From JAWXBA01 sp048499805 (GTDB taxonomy: Bacteria; Gemmatimonadota; Gemmatimonadetes; Gemmatimonadales; GWC2-71-9), in assembly GCA_048499805.1 (NCBI GenBank), contig JASNZF010000001.1, positions 186,001-250,000 on the forward strand: DNA of 64,000 nt. The letters are read 5' to 3'. This document shows positions 16,021 through 26,713 of the stretch, piece after piece; position 1 is the first letter of the stretch, and each line of letters starts with the position of its first letter. The translations under genes were made by a program, and so were the position numbers. Under the pieces are notes generated by a model. That model was not told the origin of the DNA and did not search any database. It saw only the letters and a program-made list of their open reading frames with translations.

Positions 16021-17048
16021 CGCGCGCCCCCTTCCGCCATCGCCTCGACCACGGGGGCAAGCATCTCCCACGGGCCGATGGTCAGGCGCATCGCGCCCCC
16101 CTCCCCGGGGAAGTCATCGATGCGCCGGCCGCTGATGTCACGAGCCCGGAGTCGCCGGATCAGCGCGTCCACCGAGTCCGGCGAGCCAGGTGCGGGCACC
16201 GCGAGTACGAAGTTCGCCTGCGAGGGGAGGAGCTGCCAGGTGGTCTCCGCCGCGACGGCGGACTCGAACCGGGCCCGGATGGCGAGCGTCTCGGCCACGC
16301 GGGCCGCGACCCACTCGCGATCGTCCTCCAGGGCAGCCACCGCGGCGGCCTCCGAAATGGTGGTCACCTTGTATGGGCCACGGGCCCCCTCGAGGCGGCG
16401 GATCAGTGCGGGCGCACCGATGCCATAGCCGACCCGCTGGCCCGCCAGCCCGAAGGCCTTGGACAGGGTCCGGGTGACGAGCAGTCGGTCGCTGTGCTCG
16501 ACCAGATCCACCGCGGTGGTTCCGGCGTACTCGGCATATGCCTCGTCGATGATGACCAGGCCTGCGGCATCGCGCACGATCGCCTCGATGGCCGCGCGCG
16601 AGATGCCGGTTCCGGTTGGGTTGTTGGGCGCGCAGAGGAAGGTCACCGCGGCCCCGGCGGCGAGGAGCCGGTCGACATCGACATCCCAGTCTGGCTGGAA
16701 CGGGACCGCCACGTTGGCCAAGCGGTTGATCTCCCCGAAGATCGGGATCATTGTGAAGGTCGGCGCCGAGAACGCCAGTCGCTCCCCGGGCGCGGCGGCG
16801 GTCCGGATGGCGACATCGAGGACATCATCGGAGCCGCACCCGGTGATGACCTGCGCGGCCGTCACGCCGACGTGGCGAGCCGCCGCCTCCTTCAACCGGT
16901 CGCCATAGGCGGACGGGTAGCGACTGACGCCGCGGGCGGCCGCCGCGAGCAGGGCCGCCTGCGCCGCGGGGGGGGTACCCCAGAGGTTGGTGTTGTCGCC
17001 GAGGTCCACCGTGGCGGGCGGCCCCGGCTCGTAGCGCAGGCTGGTCAT
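16017..17048 (-). CDS. hisC: Histidinol-phosphate aminotransferase
   Basis: 343 residues, class I/II PLP aminotransferase. 'GCGSDDVLDVAIRTA' near residue 70 binds the cofactor phosphate, 'NNPTGTGIS' carries the conserved Asn and 'IIDEAYAEYAG' the Asp/Tyr pair. 'TRTLSKAFGLAGQRVG' contains the Schiff-base Lys. It converts imidazole-acetol phosphate plus glutamate to histidinol phosphate. It overlaps the hisD stop by ATGA. Confidence 0.93.
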   Translation of the reverse strand: MTSLRYEPGPPATVDLGDNTNLWGTPPAAQAALLAAAARGVSRYPSAYGDRLKEAAARHVGVTAAQVITGCGSDDVLDVAIRTAAAPGERLAFSAPTFTMIPIFGEINRLANVAVPFQPDWDVDVDRLLAAGAAVTFLCAPNNPTGTGISRAAIEAIVRDAAGLVIIDEAYAEYAGTTAVDLVEHSDRLLVTRTLSKAFGLAGQRVGYGIGAPALIRRLEGARGPYKVTTISEAAAVAALEDDREWVAARVAETLAIRARFESAVAAETTWQLLPSQANFVLAVPAPGSPDSVDALIRRLRARDISGRRIDDFPGEGGAMRLTIGPWEMLAPVVEAMAEGGAR

Positions 17049-18343
17049 CGGGGACTCCAGGCACGGGCCGCCGCTGCGTGGGCCGGGAGCCCCTCGCTCT
17101 CGGCCAGGGTGGCGACATCGGTCGAGAGCCGGGCGGCGGCCTCCGGCGAGACTTCCTGCCAGGTTGTCCAGCGGACGAAGTCGAGGGTGGAAAGCCCCGA
17201 GTAGGTGCGCGCGAGTCCCCCGGTGGGGAGGACATGGTTGGCACCGGTCATGTAGTCACCAAAGGCCACCGAACTCGGGCTGCCGACAAAGATGGTGCCG
17301 GCATTGCGGAGCGAGGGCAGGAAGTCCTCGGCGGCGCGGGTGGCGAGCAGCAGATGCTCGGGCGCCCAGGCGTTTGCGAAGCTGATCGCCTCCTCCCGGT
17401 TGGTGGCCGTCAGGATGGCACCGCGGGTTGCGAGCGCTTCCCGGATGATCCCAGCTCGCGGCTCCCGGTCCACCGCGGCCAGCAAGCGTGACAACAGCTG
17501 GGATCCCACCCCGTCGAGCACGAGCGCCACGACGGCAGCGGCCGGGTCGTGTTCGGCCTGGGCCAGCATCTCGCGGACCACGAGGTCGAGGTCGGCGCTG
17601 CTGTCCAGGAGGGCCAGCAATTCGCTCGGACCCGCCGGGGCATCGATCCCCACGACCCCGCTCACCTGCAGCTTGGCCTCTGCCACCCAGGCATTCCCGG
17701 GTCCCACGATGCGATCCACCTGGGGAACCGACTCGGTCCCGAAGGCCATCGCCGCGATCGCGCCGGCCCCCCCCAGGGCAAAGACCCGGTCCACGCCGGC
17801 CAGGGCCGCGGCCGCGAGCACCACCTCTGAGGGCCTGCCGGTCGCGTCCGGCGGGGAACAGAGGATCACCTCGCCCACGCCGGCGACCCGGGCGGGGATG
17901 GCGCCCATCAGGACGCTGCTGGGGTAGGCGGCCCGGCCACCGGGGGCGTAGACGCCCACCCGGCCGAGCGGGTCGGGGCGGCGGCCCACGCGGATGCCAG
18001 GCTCCGGCTCGACGGTGACCGCGGTGGGGCGGAACGCCTCGTGGACGGTGCGGATGTTGGCCGCTGAACGCTCCAGGGCGGACCGGAGGGCCGGGTCCAG
18101 GTTGGCCAGGGCGTCGGTCCAGACGGTGCGGGGGAGCTCCAGCTCGGTCAGGAGGGCTCCATCGTAGCGCGCCGCGAGTTCGGCCAGGGCGGCGTCGCCG
18201 CCGCGCCGCACCTGGGCCACGAGGCCGGCGGTCGCCTCGCGCACCGCCCGGTCGGCCGAGGTCGAGCGCTCGAGCAGCGCGACTCGATCGGCCGGGGTGA
18301 GGGCCCCAATGGCGCTGACCCAGCGCAGGGCAGGGGCGGTCAT
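17045..18343 (-). CDS. hisD: Histidinol dehydrogenase
   Basis: 432 residues from the ATG overlapping the hisG stop. Signature elements are present: 'GRVGVYAPGGRAAYPSS', 'VDRIVGPGNAWVAEAK', the Zn ligands Gln/His in 'LAQAEHDPAA', the Glu-His general base in 'WAPEHLLL' and the Asp ligand in 'AFGDYMTGANHVLPT'. It carries out the last two NAD-dependent oxidations from histidinol to histidine. The position after hisG follows the common bacterial order. Confidence 0.95.
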   Translation of the reverse strand: MTAPALRWVSAIGALTPADRVALLERSTSADRAVREATAGLVAQVRRGGDAALAELAARYDGALLTELELPRTVWTDALANLDPALRSALERSAANIRTVHEAFRPTAVTVEPEPGIRVGRRPDPLGRVGVYAPGGRAAYPSSVLMGAIPARVAGVGEVILCSPPDATGRPSEVVLAAAALAGVDRVFALGGAGAIAAMAFGTESVPQVDRIVGPGNAWVAEAKLQVSGVVGIDAPAGPSELLALLDSSADLDLVVREMLAQAEHDPAAAVVALVLDGVGSQLLSRLLAAVDREPRAGIIREALATRGAILTATNREEAISFANAWAPEHLLLATRAAEDFLPSLRNAGTIFVGSPSSVAFGDYMTGANHVLPTGGLARTYSGLSTLDFVRWTTWQEVSPEAAARLSTDVATLAESEGLPAHAAAARAWSPR

Positions 18344-19209
18344 GCCACGAGCCGTTCGATGCGGGAGACCAGAATCCCCTCCGCTCCCAGCCGCTTGAGC
18401 TGGGCGATGGTCCGGTAGAGACTGTCGGCGGAGACCACGGCATGGACCGCCACGAAGACCCCGCCATTGAGGATGTCGATCACGGTGGGGCCGTTGATGC
18501 CGGGGAGCACTTCCTTCACTTCCGGGAGGCGCGCCCGGGGGACGTTGGCCATCAAATACCGCTGGCCCCGAGCACGCAGCACCGACTCGAGGGCGGTCAC
18601 CAGCTCGCCCAGCGGGCCCGCCAGCCCCGCGTCGGCTCCGTTGGCCCCCTCGGGCCGGGTGACCAGGCGGGCAGAGGAGTCGAGGATGGTGGCGATCTCG
18701 CGCAGCCCGTTGGTCTTGAGGGTGCTGCCGGTGCTGGTCAGGTCGACGATCACGTCGGCGATGTCGAGGTGGGGGGCGATCTCCACCGCGCCCGACATCG
18801 GGACCACGGTGACCTCGCATCCCCGCGCCGCGAAGTAGCGGCGGGTGACGTTGGGGAAGACCGTCGCAACACGGGTCCCGGCCGGGATGGCGTCGGGCGC
18901 GGTGATCGGCCCCTCCTCGCGCGCGGCCACCACGAGGCGACAGCGCCCAAACCCCAGGTCCAGCCGCTCGGCCAGGGGGCGGCCCGACTCCGCAATCAGG
19001 TCGGCCCCGGTGATGCCGGCGTCGGCGGCGCCGTCGGCCACGAACTCGGGGATGTCCTGGGCGCGGACGAACAGGGCCTGGAACTCCCCGCCGAGGGAGG
19101 CGGTGAGGGCCCGCTCCGAAAGGGCCCGGACCTCGAGGCCCGCCTGTTCGAAGAGCTCGCGGGTCTCGAGTGCCAGCCGACCCTTGTTGGGCAACGCAAT
19201 CTTCAGCAT
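18340..19209 (-). CDS. hisG: ATP phosphoribosyltransferase, long form
   Basis: 289 residues, the long form with a C-terminal ACT-like regulatory domain (about 215-289; 'ARLPEVKEVLPGINGPTVID') expected to bind histidine for feedback inhibition. 'IALPNKGRLALET' opens the protein, and the PRPP-binding loop is in 'IADVIVDLTSTGSTLKTNGL'. It is the first committed enzyme and the first structural gene of the operon. The leader ORF and terminator at 19240-19380 lie directly upstream, so hisG expression is probably attenuated as well as feedback-controlled. Confidence 0.95.
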   Translation of the reverse strand: MLKIALPNKGRLALETRELFEQAGLEVRALSERALTASLGGEFQALFVRAQDIPEFVADGAADAGITGADLIAESGRPLAERLDLGFGRCRLVVAAREEGPITAPDAIPAGTRVATVFPNVTRRYFAARGCEVTVVPMSGAVEIAPHLDIADVIVDLTSTGSTLKTNGLREIATILDSSARLVTRPEGANGADAGLAGPLGELVTALESVLRARGQRYLMANVPRARLPEVKEVLPGINGPTVIDILNGGVFVAVHAVVSADSLYRTIAQLKRLGAEGILVSRIERLVA

Positions 19210-19239
19210 TGGTGCAATCCTGCCTGGGGGAAAACAGAA

Positions 19240-19266
19240 ACGGCCCGTCCTCTCTGGACGGGCCGT
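19240..19266 (-). terminator. his attenuator terminator
   Basis: Perfect 11-bp GC-rich stem (ACGGCCCGTCC / GGACGGGCCGT, 5-nt loop), read on the minus strand and followed by TTCTGTTTT. It is therefore an intrinsic terminator placed 31 bases before hisG and after a His-codon-rich leader ORF. The segment at 19329-19336, just after the His codons, can pair over 8 bases (one G-U) with its 5' arm and is a candidate antiterminator. Confidence 0.85.
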
Positions 19267-19274
19267 GGCGTGTC

Positions 19275-19303
19275 GGTCGCTCGGCGGGAGGCCGATGACC
19301 GGC
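19275..19303 (-). promoter_or_regulatory. Leader RNA hairpin between leader stop codon and terminator
   Basis: On the minus strand CGGTC / GACCG pairs around an inner CGGC / GCCG, giving an interrupted stem-loop that begins at the leader stop codon. In classical attenuators a hairpin here helps set polymerase pausing or competes with the antiterminator. The exact fold is not proven. Confidence 0.45.
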
Positions 19304-19380
19304 TATCCCTGCACGTGCCCCGCGCCCCGACCCGTCAGGCCGTGGTGATGGTGCACGTGGTGGTGCTGGGGAGAGCGCAT
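19303..19380 (-). CDS. hisL: His operon leader peptide
   Basis: A 25-codon ORF from ATG 19380 to TAG 19303-19305. After 'MRSPQ' the peptide reads 'HHHVHHHH': seven His among eight consecutive residues, plus an eighth His at position 22. Such runs act as a sensor: when charged tRNA-His is scarce the ribosome stalls on them and downstream RNA refolds, preventing the terminator at 19240-19266 from forming. Both elements lie directly ahead of hisG on the same strand. No good Shine-Dalgarno sequence is visible before the ATG, so initiation may be weak or the transcript start very close. Confidence 0.85.
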   Translation of the reverse strand: MRSPQHHHVHHHHGLTGRGAGHVQG

Positions 19381-19404
19381 GGGGGGGGAAGTTACGGGTG
19401 AGGG

Positions 19405-19607
19405 GGGGGTGGGGCAAGGGGGCGGGGACTGGGGACTGGGGACTGGGCACTAGGGGGTGTCGGGTGTTGGTGAAACCCTGCCGTAGAGGGTATTGACCTG
19501 ATCGCATGCCCGCGCACCTTCCGGTTCGCTGCCCCGCTGCCCCGCTGCCCCGCTGCCCCGCTGCCCCGCTGCCCCGCTGCCCCGCTGCCCCGCTGCCCCG
19601 CTGCCCC
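19405..19607. repeat. Inverted pair: GGGGACT heptamers and ten perfect GCTGCCCC octamers
   Basis: 19423-19451 contains GGGGACT-type heptamers. 19528-19607 is ten uninterrupted perfect copies of GCTGCCCC, the cleanest array in the window. The core between them (about 19465-19525) includes GGTGAAACCCTGCC, similar to GGTGAAACTCCTGCC in the tract pair near 24.6 kb. It lies between the his leader and the rhomboid gene, which are divergent. Confidence 0.85.
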
Positions 19608-19648
19608 GCCGCCTTGCCGCACCGGCGCCATAGCCCTACCGTTCCGGG

Positions 19649-20419
19649 ATGATGATGACCCCCTGGGTAACGCGCCTCCTCTTCGCCAACGCCGCTGTGT
19701 ACCTGCTGAGCATGACCATGCCGGCGCTGGTATCGCAGTTCGCCCTGATTCCCGCACTCGGGCTCCGCCAGCCCTGGACCTTCGTGACCTACATGTTCCT
19801 GCATGGCGGCTTGGGGCACATCTTCTTCAACATGCTGTCGCTGTTCTTCTTCGGGCCGCGGCTCGAGGAGCGGCTCGGCTCGCCGTCGTTCCTGCGGCTG
19901 TACTTCCTCAGCGGCATCACCGGCGGGTTGCTCTCGCTCCTCTTCACGCCCAACGTGGCGATCATCGGGGCCTCGGGCGCGGTCTTCGGGGTCATGCTCG
20001 GGTATGCCACCTTCTGGCCGCGGCACCAGATCCTGATCTGGGGCATCATCCCGGTGGAGGCCCGCTGGATGGTGGTGGCGCTGACCGCGATCTCGCTCTA
20101 TTCAGGACTGGGGGGCGGGGCCGGGGGGATCGCCCACTTCGCCCACCTGGGCGGATTCCTGGGGGCGTGGATCTACCTGAAGGTGGCGGAGGCCCGGTCG
20201 CCGGCGAAGCAGTGGCAGAAGAAGGTGACGACCCAGCCCCGCATCATCGAGGGTGCCAATTCGGCGCTGGAGCGGTGGCGCCGGATCTCCCGCGAGAACC
20301 TGCATCCCGTCAACCGCGACGAGCTGGACCGGGTCCTCGACAAGATCAGCGCCTCGGGGATGAGCAGCCTGACTTCGAGCGAGCGCGAGTTCCTCGAGCG
20401 CTTCAGCGCCCGGTCGTAG
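19649..20419 (+). CDS. Rhomboid-family intramembrane serine protease
   Basis: 256 residues, about six transmembrane helices in the first 185. Catalytic Ser109 is in 'IIGASGAVFGVMLG' and His166 in 'IAHFAHLGGFLGAW'. 'FLHGGLGHIFFNMLSLFFFG' is the usual early rhomboid signature. Rhomboids cut single-pass membrane proteins inside the bilayer. The soluble C-terminal tail (about 190-256) is charged and helical, longer than in minimal rhomboids. The stop lies only 15 bases from the convergent transporter stop. Confidence 0.9.
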   Translation: MMMTPWVTRLLFANAAVYLLSMTMPALVSQFALIPALGLRQPWTFVTYMFLHGGLGHIFFNMLSLFFFGPRLEERLGSPSFLRLYFLSGITGGLLSLLFTPNVAIIGASGAVFGVMLGYATFWPRHQILIWGIIPVEARWMVVALTAISLYSGLGGGAGGIAHFAHLGGFLGAWIYLKVAEARSPAKQWQKKVTTQPRIIEGANSALERWRRISRENLHPVNRDELDRVLDKISASGMSSLTSSEREFLERFSARS

Positions 20420-20434
20420 CGCGCGCCGGGCGCC

Positions 20435-21883
20435 CTACAGTCCCAGTACGACCCGTCCCAGCAGCAGCATCACGACCGTGACCGTCGCCACCGCCACCAG
20501 GTCCAGCAGGCCGCCCCCCTTGGCCATGTCCCGGACCGAGACCTGTCCCGAACCGAAGACGATCGCGTTGGGCGGCGTGGCAATCGGCAGGGCAAACCCG
20601 GTCGAGGCCGCGAACCCGGCGACCAGCATCAGGAGGATCACCGGTTCGCCGGTGACCTGGCTGAGGGAGACCATGATCGGCATGGTCATGGCGGCGACAG
20701 CCAGGTTCGAGGCCAGTTCGCTGAGGATCAGCACGGTCAGGGCAATCCCCAGATAGATCACCACCGGGGGCGCCCCCTCGAGGGCGGCCAGCCGCCCCCC
20801 GAGCCATTCGGTCACCCCGGTCCCGTCCATGGCGGCGGCCAGCGAGAGCCCACCCCCGAAGAGCAGCAGGACATCCCAGGGGATCCGTCGCGCCTCCGCC
20901 CAGGTGAGCAGCGGCCGGAGGGTGCCCTCGCCGGTGCGACCGGGGGTCACGAAGAGCACGACGGTGCAGAGGATCGCGATCGAGGCATCGCTGAGCCCGG
21001 GCAGCAGTTCCACGAGGCCCGGGATGGTGACGTTGCCGAGGTCCTTGGTGTCCCGGAGGAGCCAGGCCGCCGCGGTGGCGACGAACACCACCAGGACCCG
21101 GGCCTCGCCGCCCCGGAGGGAGCCCAGGGCGCGCTGGCGATCGCGGATGGCGTCGGTGGCGTCGGCGCCGAGTTCGAGCCGGGTCCGGAACGCCACGAAG
21201 ACCAGCAGCCCCCAGCAGGCCGGCAGCAGCACCACCACCATCGGCAGCCCGAGGAGCATGAACTCGCCGAAGCCGATCGTCCGGCCGGTGAACTGCTCGA
21301 TGGCACCGGCGGTGACGAGATTCGGGGGGGAACCGATCAGGGTGGCCATTCCCCCGATCGAGGCGGCGTAGGCCACCCCGAGCATCAGGGCGGTGCGGGT
21401 CCGGTCGGCCGACTCGCCCAGCCCGAACATCGCGCCAATCGCCATCGCGATCGGGTACATCATGGCGGTGGTCGCGGTGTTGGAGATCCACATCGAGATG
21501 AAGCCGGTGGCCAGCATCACGCCGAGGACCACCCGCCGACCGCTCAATCCGATCTTGAGCACCATCCCGTAGGCGATCCGGGTGTGGACGTGCCAGTGCT
21601 CCAGTGCCGCCGCCAGGAAGAATCCCCCCATGAACAGGAAGACCAGGTCGCTGGCGTAGGGCGCGGCCGCCTCCCGGGTTCCGGTGATCCCGAGAACGGG
21701 AAAGAGGGCGATCGGCAGCAGGGAGGTGGCGGCCAGGGGTGCCGCCTCCGTCATCCACCAGGTGACCATCCAGGCGGCCATGCCCAGCGACTGCCGGGCC
21801 GCTGGGGTGAGGTCGGCCGGACCCAACGCGGTGATGAGGATCCAGAGCAGGGGGCCGAGCAGTCGGGGGAGGAGTTTGGGCAT
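20435..21883 (-). CDS. SLC13/DASS-family sodium:anion symporter
   Basis: 482 residues with 10-12 predicted membrane helices. The two sodium/substrate motifs are visible: 'MWISNTATTAMMYPIAM' (SNT motif, first half) and 'SELASNLAVAAMTMPIM' (second half). 'ATPPNAIVFGSGQVS' is typical of the C-terminal repeat. Family members import dicarboxylates, citrate or sulfate with Na+; the substrate cannot be settled here. The gene is isolated, with tract repeats on its 5' side. Confidence 0.88.
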   Translation of the reverse strand: MPKLLPRLLGPLLWILITALGPADLTPAARQSLGMAAWMVTWWMTEAAPLAATSLLPIALFPVLGITGTREAAAPYASDLVFLFMGGFFLAAALEHWHVHTRIAYGMVLKIGLSGRRVVLGVMLATGFISMWISNTATTAMMYPIAMAIGAMFGLGESADRTRTALMLGVAYAASIGGMATLIGSPPNLVTAGAIEQFTGRTIGFGEFMLLGLPMVVVLLPACWGLLVFVAFRTRLELGADATDAIRDRQRALGSLRGGEARVLVVFVATAAAWLLRDTKDLGNVTIPGLVELLPGLSDASIAILCTVVLFVTPGRTGEGTLRPLLTWAEARRIPWDVLLLFGGGLSLAAAMDGTGVTEWLGGRLAALEGAPPVVIYLGIALTVLILSELASNLAVAAMTMPIMVSLSQVTGEPVILLMLVAGFAASTGFALPIATPPNAIVFGSGQVSVRDMAKGGGLLDLVAVATVTVVMLLLGRVVLGL

Positions 21884-21884
21884 G

Positions 21885-22108
21885 GGCCTGGAGGGAGAAG
21901 CGAGAAGGAAGAAGCGAGGAGTTCTCGCTCGTGGAGGTCCATGTGCTGGGGCAGAGGGATGCTTCGACCTGTCATGGAGGCCAGGCGAATGGCCCAGGAG
22001 CAGGTTGTCACGATCGGCCAGGCGCTCACCTTACCCGCGGTACTTCTCCCTTCTCCCTTCTCGCTTCTCCCTCTTTCCTCTCACCTCTCGCCGCGTACCG
22101 CTTACCTC
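21885..22108. repeat. Inverted pair of GAGAAGG / CCTTCTC-type tracts
   Basis: 21890-21925 is purine-rich (GGAGAAGC-like units). 22040-22095 is the complementary pyrimidine-rich array (CCCTTCT / CGCTTCT units). They bracket a ~110-base core in the 226-base gap between leuS and the transporter gene. No gene is evident in the core. Confidence 0.65.
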
Positions 22109-22109
22109 C

Positions 22110-24575
22110 TCACTCCTCCCCCACCACCAGGTTCACCAGTCGGTTGGGGACCACGATCCGCTTGAGGATGGCCTTCCCGTCGGTGAACCGGGCCACGGTG
22201 GGGTCGGCCAGGGCGGCGGCGATGACGCCGTCCTCGGCGGCATCGCGGGGGACGCTGATCTTGCCCCGGGTCTTGCCGTTGACCTGGACCGCCATCTCGA
22301 CCCGGCGATCGACGGTCAGGGCGTCGTCCCAGGCCGGCCAGCGGGCGTCGAAGACCGAGGTGTGGTAGCCGAGCCGCTCCCAGCACTCCTCCGCAAAGTG
22401 CGGCGCGAAGGGGGCCAGCATCACCACCAGGTCCTTCACGACCTGGCGCTCGCTGCAGTTGACGTCACGCAGGGCGTTGAGAAACTCCATCAGGGCCGCG
22501 ATGGCGGTATTGTAGCTCAGGCCGTCGATCGCTTCGGTGACCTTCTTGCGGGTCTGGTGCCACTTGATCAGCACCGAGTGATGAATCTCCTGGCCCGAGA
22601 GGGTCATCCCCTGGCTCTGGTCCACGAGGTCCCAGACCTTGTTCAGGAAGCGCCGCGGCCCGCTGATCCCGGAATCGCGGAAGTCGCCCCCCTCCTGGAA
22701 GGGGCCGAGGAACATCAGGTACATCCGGAAGGTGTCGGCGCCCCAGCGGGCGATGTACTCGTCCGGGATGACGACATTTCCCTTGGACTTGGACATCTTG
22801 GCGCCATCCTTGACGATCAGGCCGTGGGCCCGGAAGCGCGCGAACGGCTCCTCGAACGGCAGCAGCCCCTGGTCGTGGAGCACCATCGCGATGAACCGGG
22901 AGTAGAGCAGGTGGAGCACGGCGTGCTCGTTGCCACCGATGTAGGTGGCGACCGGGCACCACCTCGCCACCCGGGCGGCGTCGAACGGCCGGTCGTGGAA
23001 CTCGGTGCTGGTGTAGCGCAGGTAGTACCAGGCCGAATCCAGGAAGGTGTCGGACACATCGGTCTCGCGCCGCCCGGGACCTCCGCAGGTGGGGCAGGGC
23101 ACATGATACCACGCCGCATTCCGCGCCAGCGGCGAGATGCCGGAGTCATCCGGACGGAAGTCCTCCAGCTCCGGGAGGATGACCGGCAGGTCGTGCTCGG
23201 GGACCGGCACCGCGCCGCACGCATCGCAGTAGATGATCGGGATCGGCGGTCCCCAGTAGCGCTGCCGGGAGATGCACCAGTCGTAGAGCCGGTAGCGGAC
23301 GGTCCGGGTGCCGTGCCCCTCCTGCGCCAGCCAGTCGGCGATGGCGCGCTGGGCCTCCGGCACCGCCAGCCCGTCGAACCGGCCCGAATTGACCAGCCGT
23401 CCCGCCAGGTTGTCCTCCACCGCGGCCTCGAGCGGCGTGTCGGCATCCTCGCCGTCGCGTGCCACCACCCGGACGATCGGCAGCCCGTACTGCGTGGCGA
23501 AGGCGAAGTCGCGCTCGTCGTGCCCCGGCACCGCCATGATCGCGCCGGTGCCATACTCCATCAGCACGTAGTCGGCGATCCATACCGGCACCGGCGTGCC
23601 GGTGGCGGGGTTGATCGCGTGACCGCCGGTGAAGACCCCGGTCTTCTCCTTGTCCCCCACCTTGCGGCTCACGAGGTCGCGGGCGGCCACCGCCTGGCGG
23701 TAGGCCTCCACCGGGCCACGCTGCGCGTCGGTGGTCAGGGTGTCGACCATCGGATGCTCCGGGGCGAGCACCATGAAGGTGGCGCCGAAGATCGTGTCGG
23801 GACGGGTGGTGTAGACTCGGATCGGGGCCGCCCCTTCCACCGCGAAGTCGAGCTCCGCTCCCTCCGACCGTCCCAGCCAGTTGCGCTGGGCGGCGGTGGT
23901 GCTGTCCGACCAGTCCATCCGGGTGGCATCGTCGAGGTTCGCCAGCAGGCGGTCGGCATAGTCGGTGATCCGGAAGAACCACTGGTCCAGCCGCCGCTGT
24001 TCCACCGGCGTGCCGCAGCGCTCGCAGGCGCCGGCCACGACCTGTTCATTGGCCAGGACGGTGCGGCAGTTGGGACACCAGTTGACCGCCGCCTGCTTCT
24101 TGTAGGCCTTGCCGGCCTTGTAGAGCTGCAGGAAGAGCCACTGGGTCCACTTGTAGTAGGCCGGATCGGTCGTGGAGAGCTCGTGTCGCCAGTCGAACAT
24201 CCCGCCGAGCTGCTCCAGCTGCCGCCGGAAATTGACGATGTTCCGGGGGATCAACTCGGCCGGGTGGACCCCCACCTTGATTGCGAAGTTCTCGCTGTGG
24301 ATCCCGAAGGCGTCATAGCCGATCGGTTCGAAGACGTCGAACCCCTGCAGCCGCTTGTAGCGGCCGTAGACGTCGGCACCGGTGAAGGCGAAGAAGTTCC
24401 CGACGTGCAGCCCCTCGGCCGAGGGGTAGGGGAACATCATCAGGTTGTAGAAGGGATGCTCGGCCCGGTCGAGGTCGGGGGCGTTGGTCTGGCGTTCCTT
24501 CCAGCGGGCCTGCCACTTGGCCTCGACCTGGTCGGGGCGGTACCCGTGCTCTTCTGGCTGCTCATGGTCGGTCAT
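22110..24575 (-). CDS. leuS: Leucyl-tRNA synthetase
   Basis: 821 residues from ATG 24575; upstream in-frame sequence is repeat-like and was excluded. It is a class I synthetase with the HIGH-type motif in 'FPYPSAEGLHVGN' (about 50-60) and KMSKS in 'GAKMSKSKGNVV'. The CP1 editing domain is present ('YTTRPDTIFGATFMVLAPEH'), as are a zinc-type 'CPTCGG' and an N-terminal 'CPNC...CERC' pair. The anticodon-binding C-terminal domain ends near 'VPNRLVNLVVGEE'. It charges tRNA-Leu and hydrolyses mischarged products. Confidence 0.96.
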   Translation of the reverse strand: MTDHEQPEEHGYRPDQVEAKWQARWKERQTNAPDLDRAEHPFYNLMMFPYPSAEGLHVGNFFAFTGADVYGRYKRLQGFDVFEPIGYDAFGIHSENFAIKVGVHPAELIPRNIVNFRRQLEQLGGMFDWRHELSTTDPAYYKWTQWLFLQLYKAGKAYKKQAAVNWCPNCRTVLANEQVVAGACERCGTPVEQRRLDQWFFRITDYADRLLANLDDATRMDWSDSTTAAQRNWLGRSEGAELDFAVEGAAPIRVYTTRPDTIFGATFMVLAPEHPMVDTLTTDAQRGPVEAYRQAVAARDLVSRKVGDKEKTGVFTGGHAINPATGTPVPVWIADYVLMEYGTGAIMAVPGHDERDFAFATQYGLPIVRVVARDGEDADTPLEAAVEDNLAGRLVNSGRFDGLAVPEAQRAIADWLAQEGHGTRTVRYRLYDWCISRQRYWGPPIPIIYCDACGAVPVPEHDLPVILPELEDFRPDDSGISPLARNAAWYHVPCPTCGGPGRRETDVSDTFLDSAWYYLRYTSTEFHDRPFDAARVARWCPVATYIGGNEHAVLHLLYSRFIAMVLHDQGLLPFEEPFARFRAHGLIVKDGAKMSKSKGNVVIPDEYIARWGADTFRMYLMFLGPFQEGGDFRDSGISGPRRFLNKVWDLVDQSQGMTLSGQEIHHSVLIKWHQTRKKVTEAIDGLSYNTAIAALMEFLNALRDVNCSERQVVKDLVVMLAPFAPHFAEECWERLGYHTSVFDARWPAWDDALTVDRRVEMAVQVNGKTRGKISVPRDAAEDGVIAAALADPTVARFTDGKAILKRIVVPNRLVNLVVGEE

Positions 24576-24585
24576 GGGCCAAATA

Positions 24586-24694
24586 TAGGGGGGCAGCGGG
24601 GCCGGGGGGCAGCGAGGCCGGCTCGGTGAAACTCCTGCCTCTGCGGTCTGCTGCCCTGCTGCCCTGCCGCCCCCCTGCCCCCCCGCCCCCCCGT
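24586..24694. repeat. Inverted pair of GGGGGGCAGC / GCTGCCCT tracts
   Basis: 24590-24620 carries G-rich GGGGGCAGCG units. 24652-24692 carries GCTGCCCT/CTGCCCCC units of the opposite sense. They fill the gap between the divergent leuS and chemoreceptor genes. The core includes GGTGAAACTCCTGCC, resembling the 19.47-kb core. Confidence 0.7.
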
Positions 24695-24711
24695 GACTTA
24701 CCATTCGTTCC

Positions 24712-26706
<1,995 letters not shown>

Positions 26707-26713
26707 GAGGCAG

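Noticed and set aside
19392..19757. 121-residue frame through the octamer array
   Set aside because: Translation of a tandem repeat (repeating Gly/Ala/Gln/Arg pattern) with no independent support.
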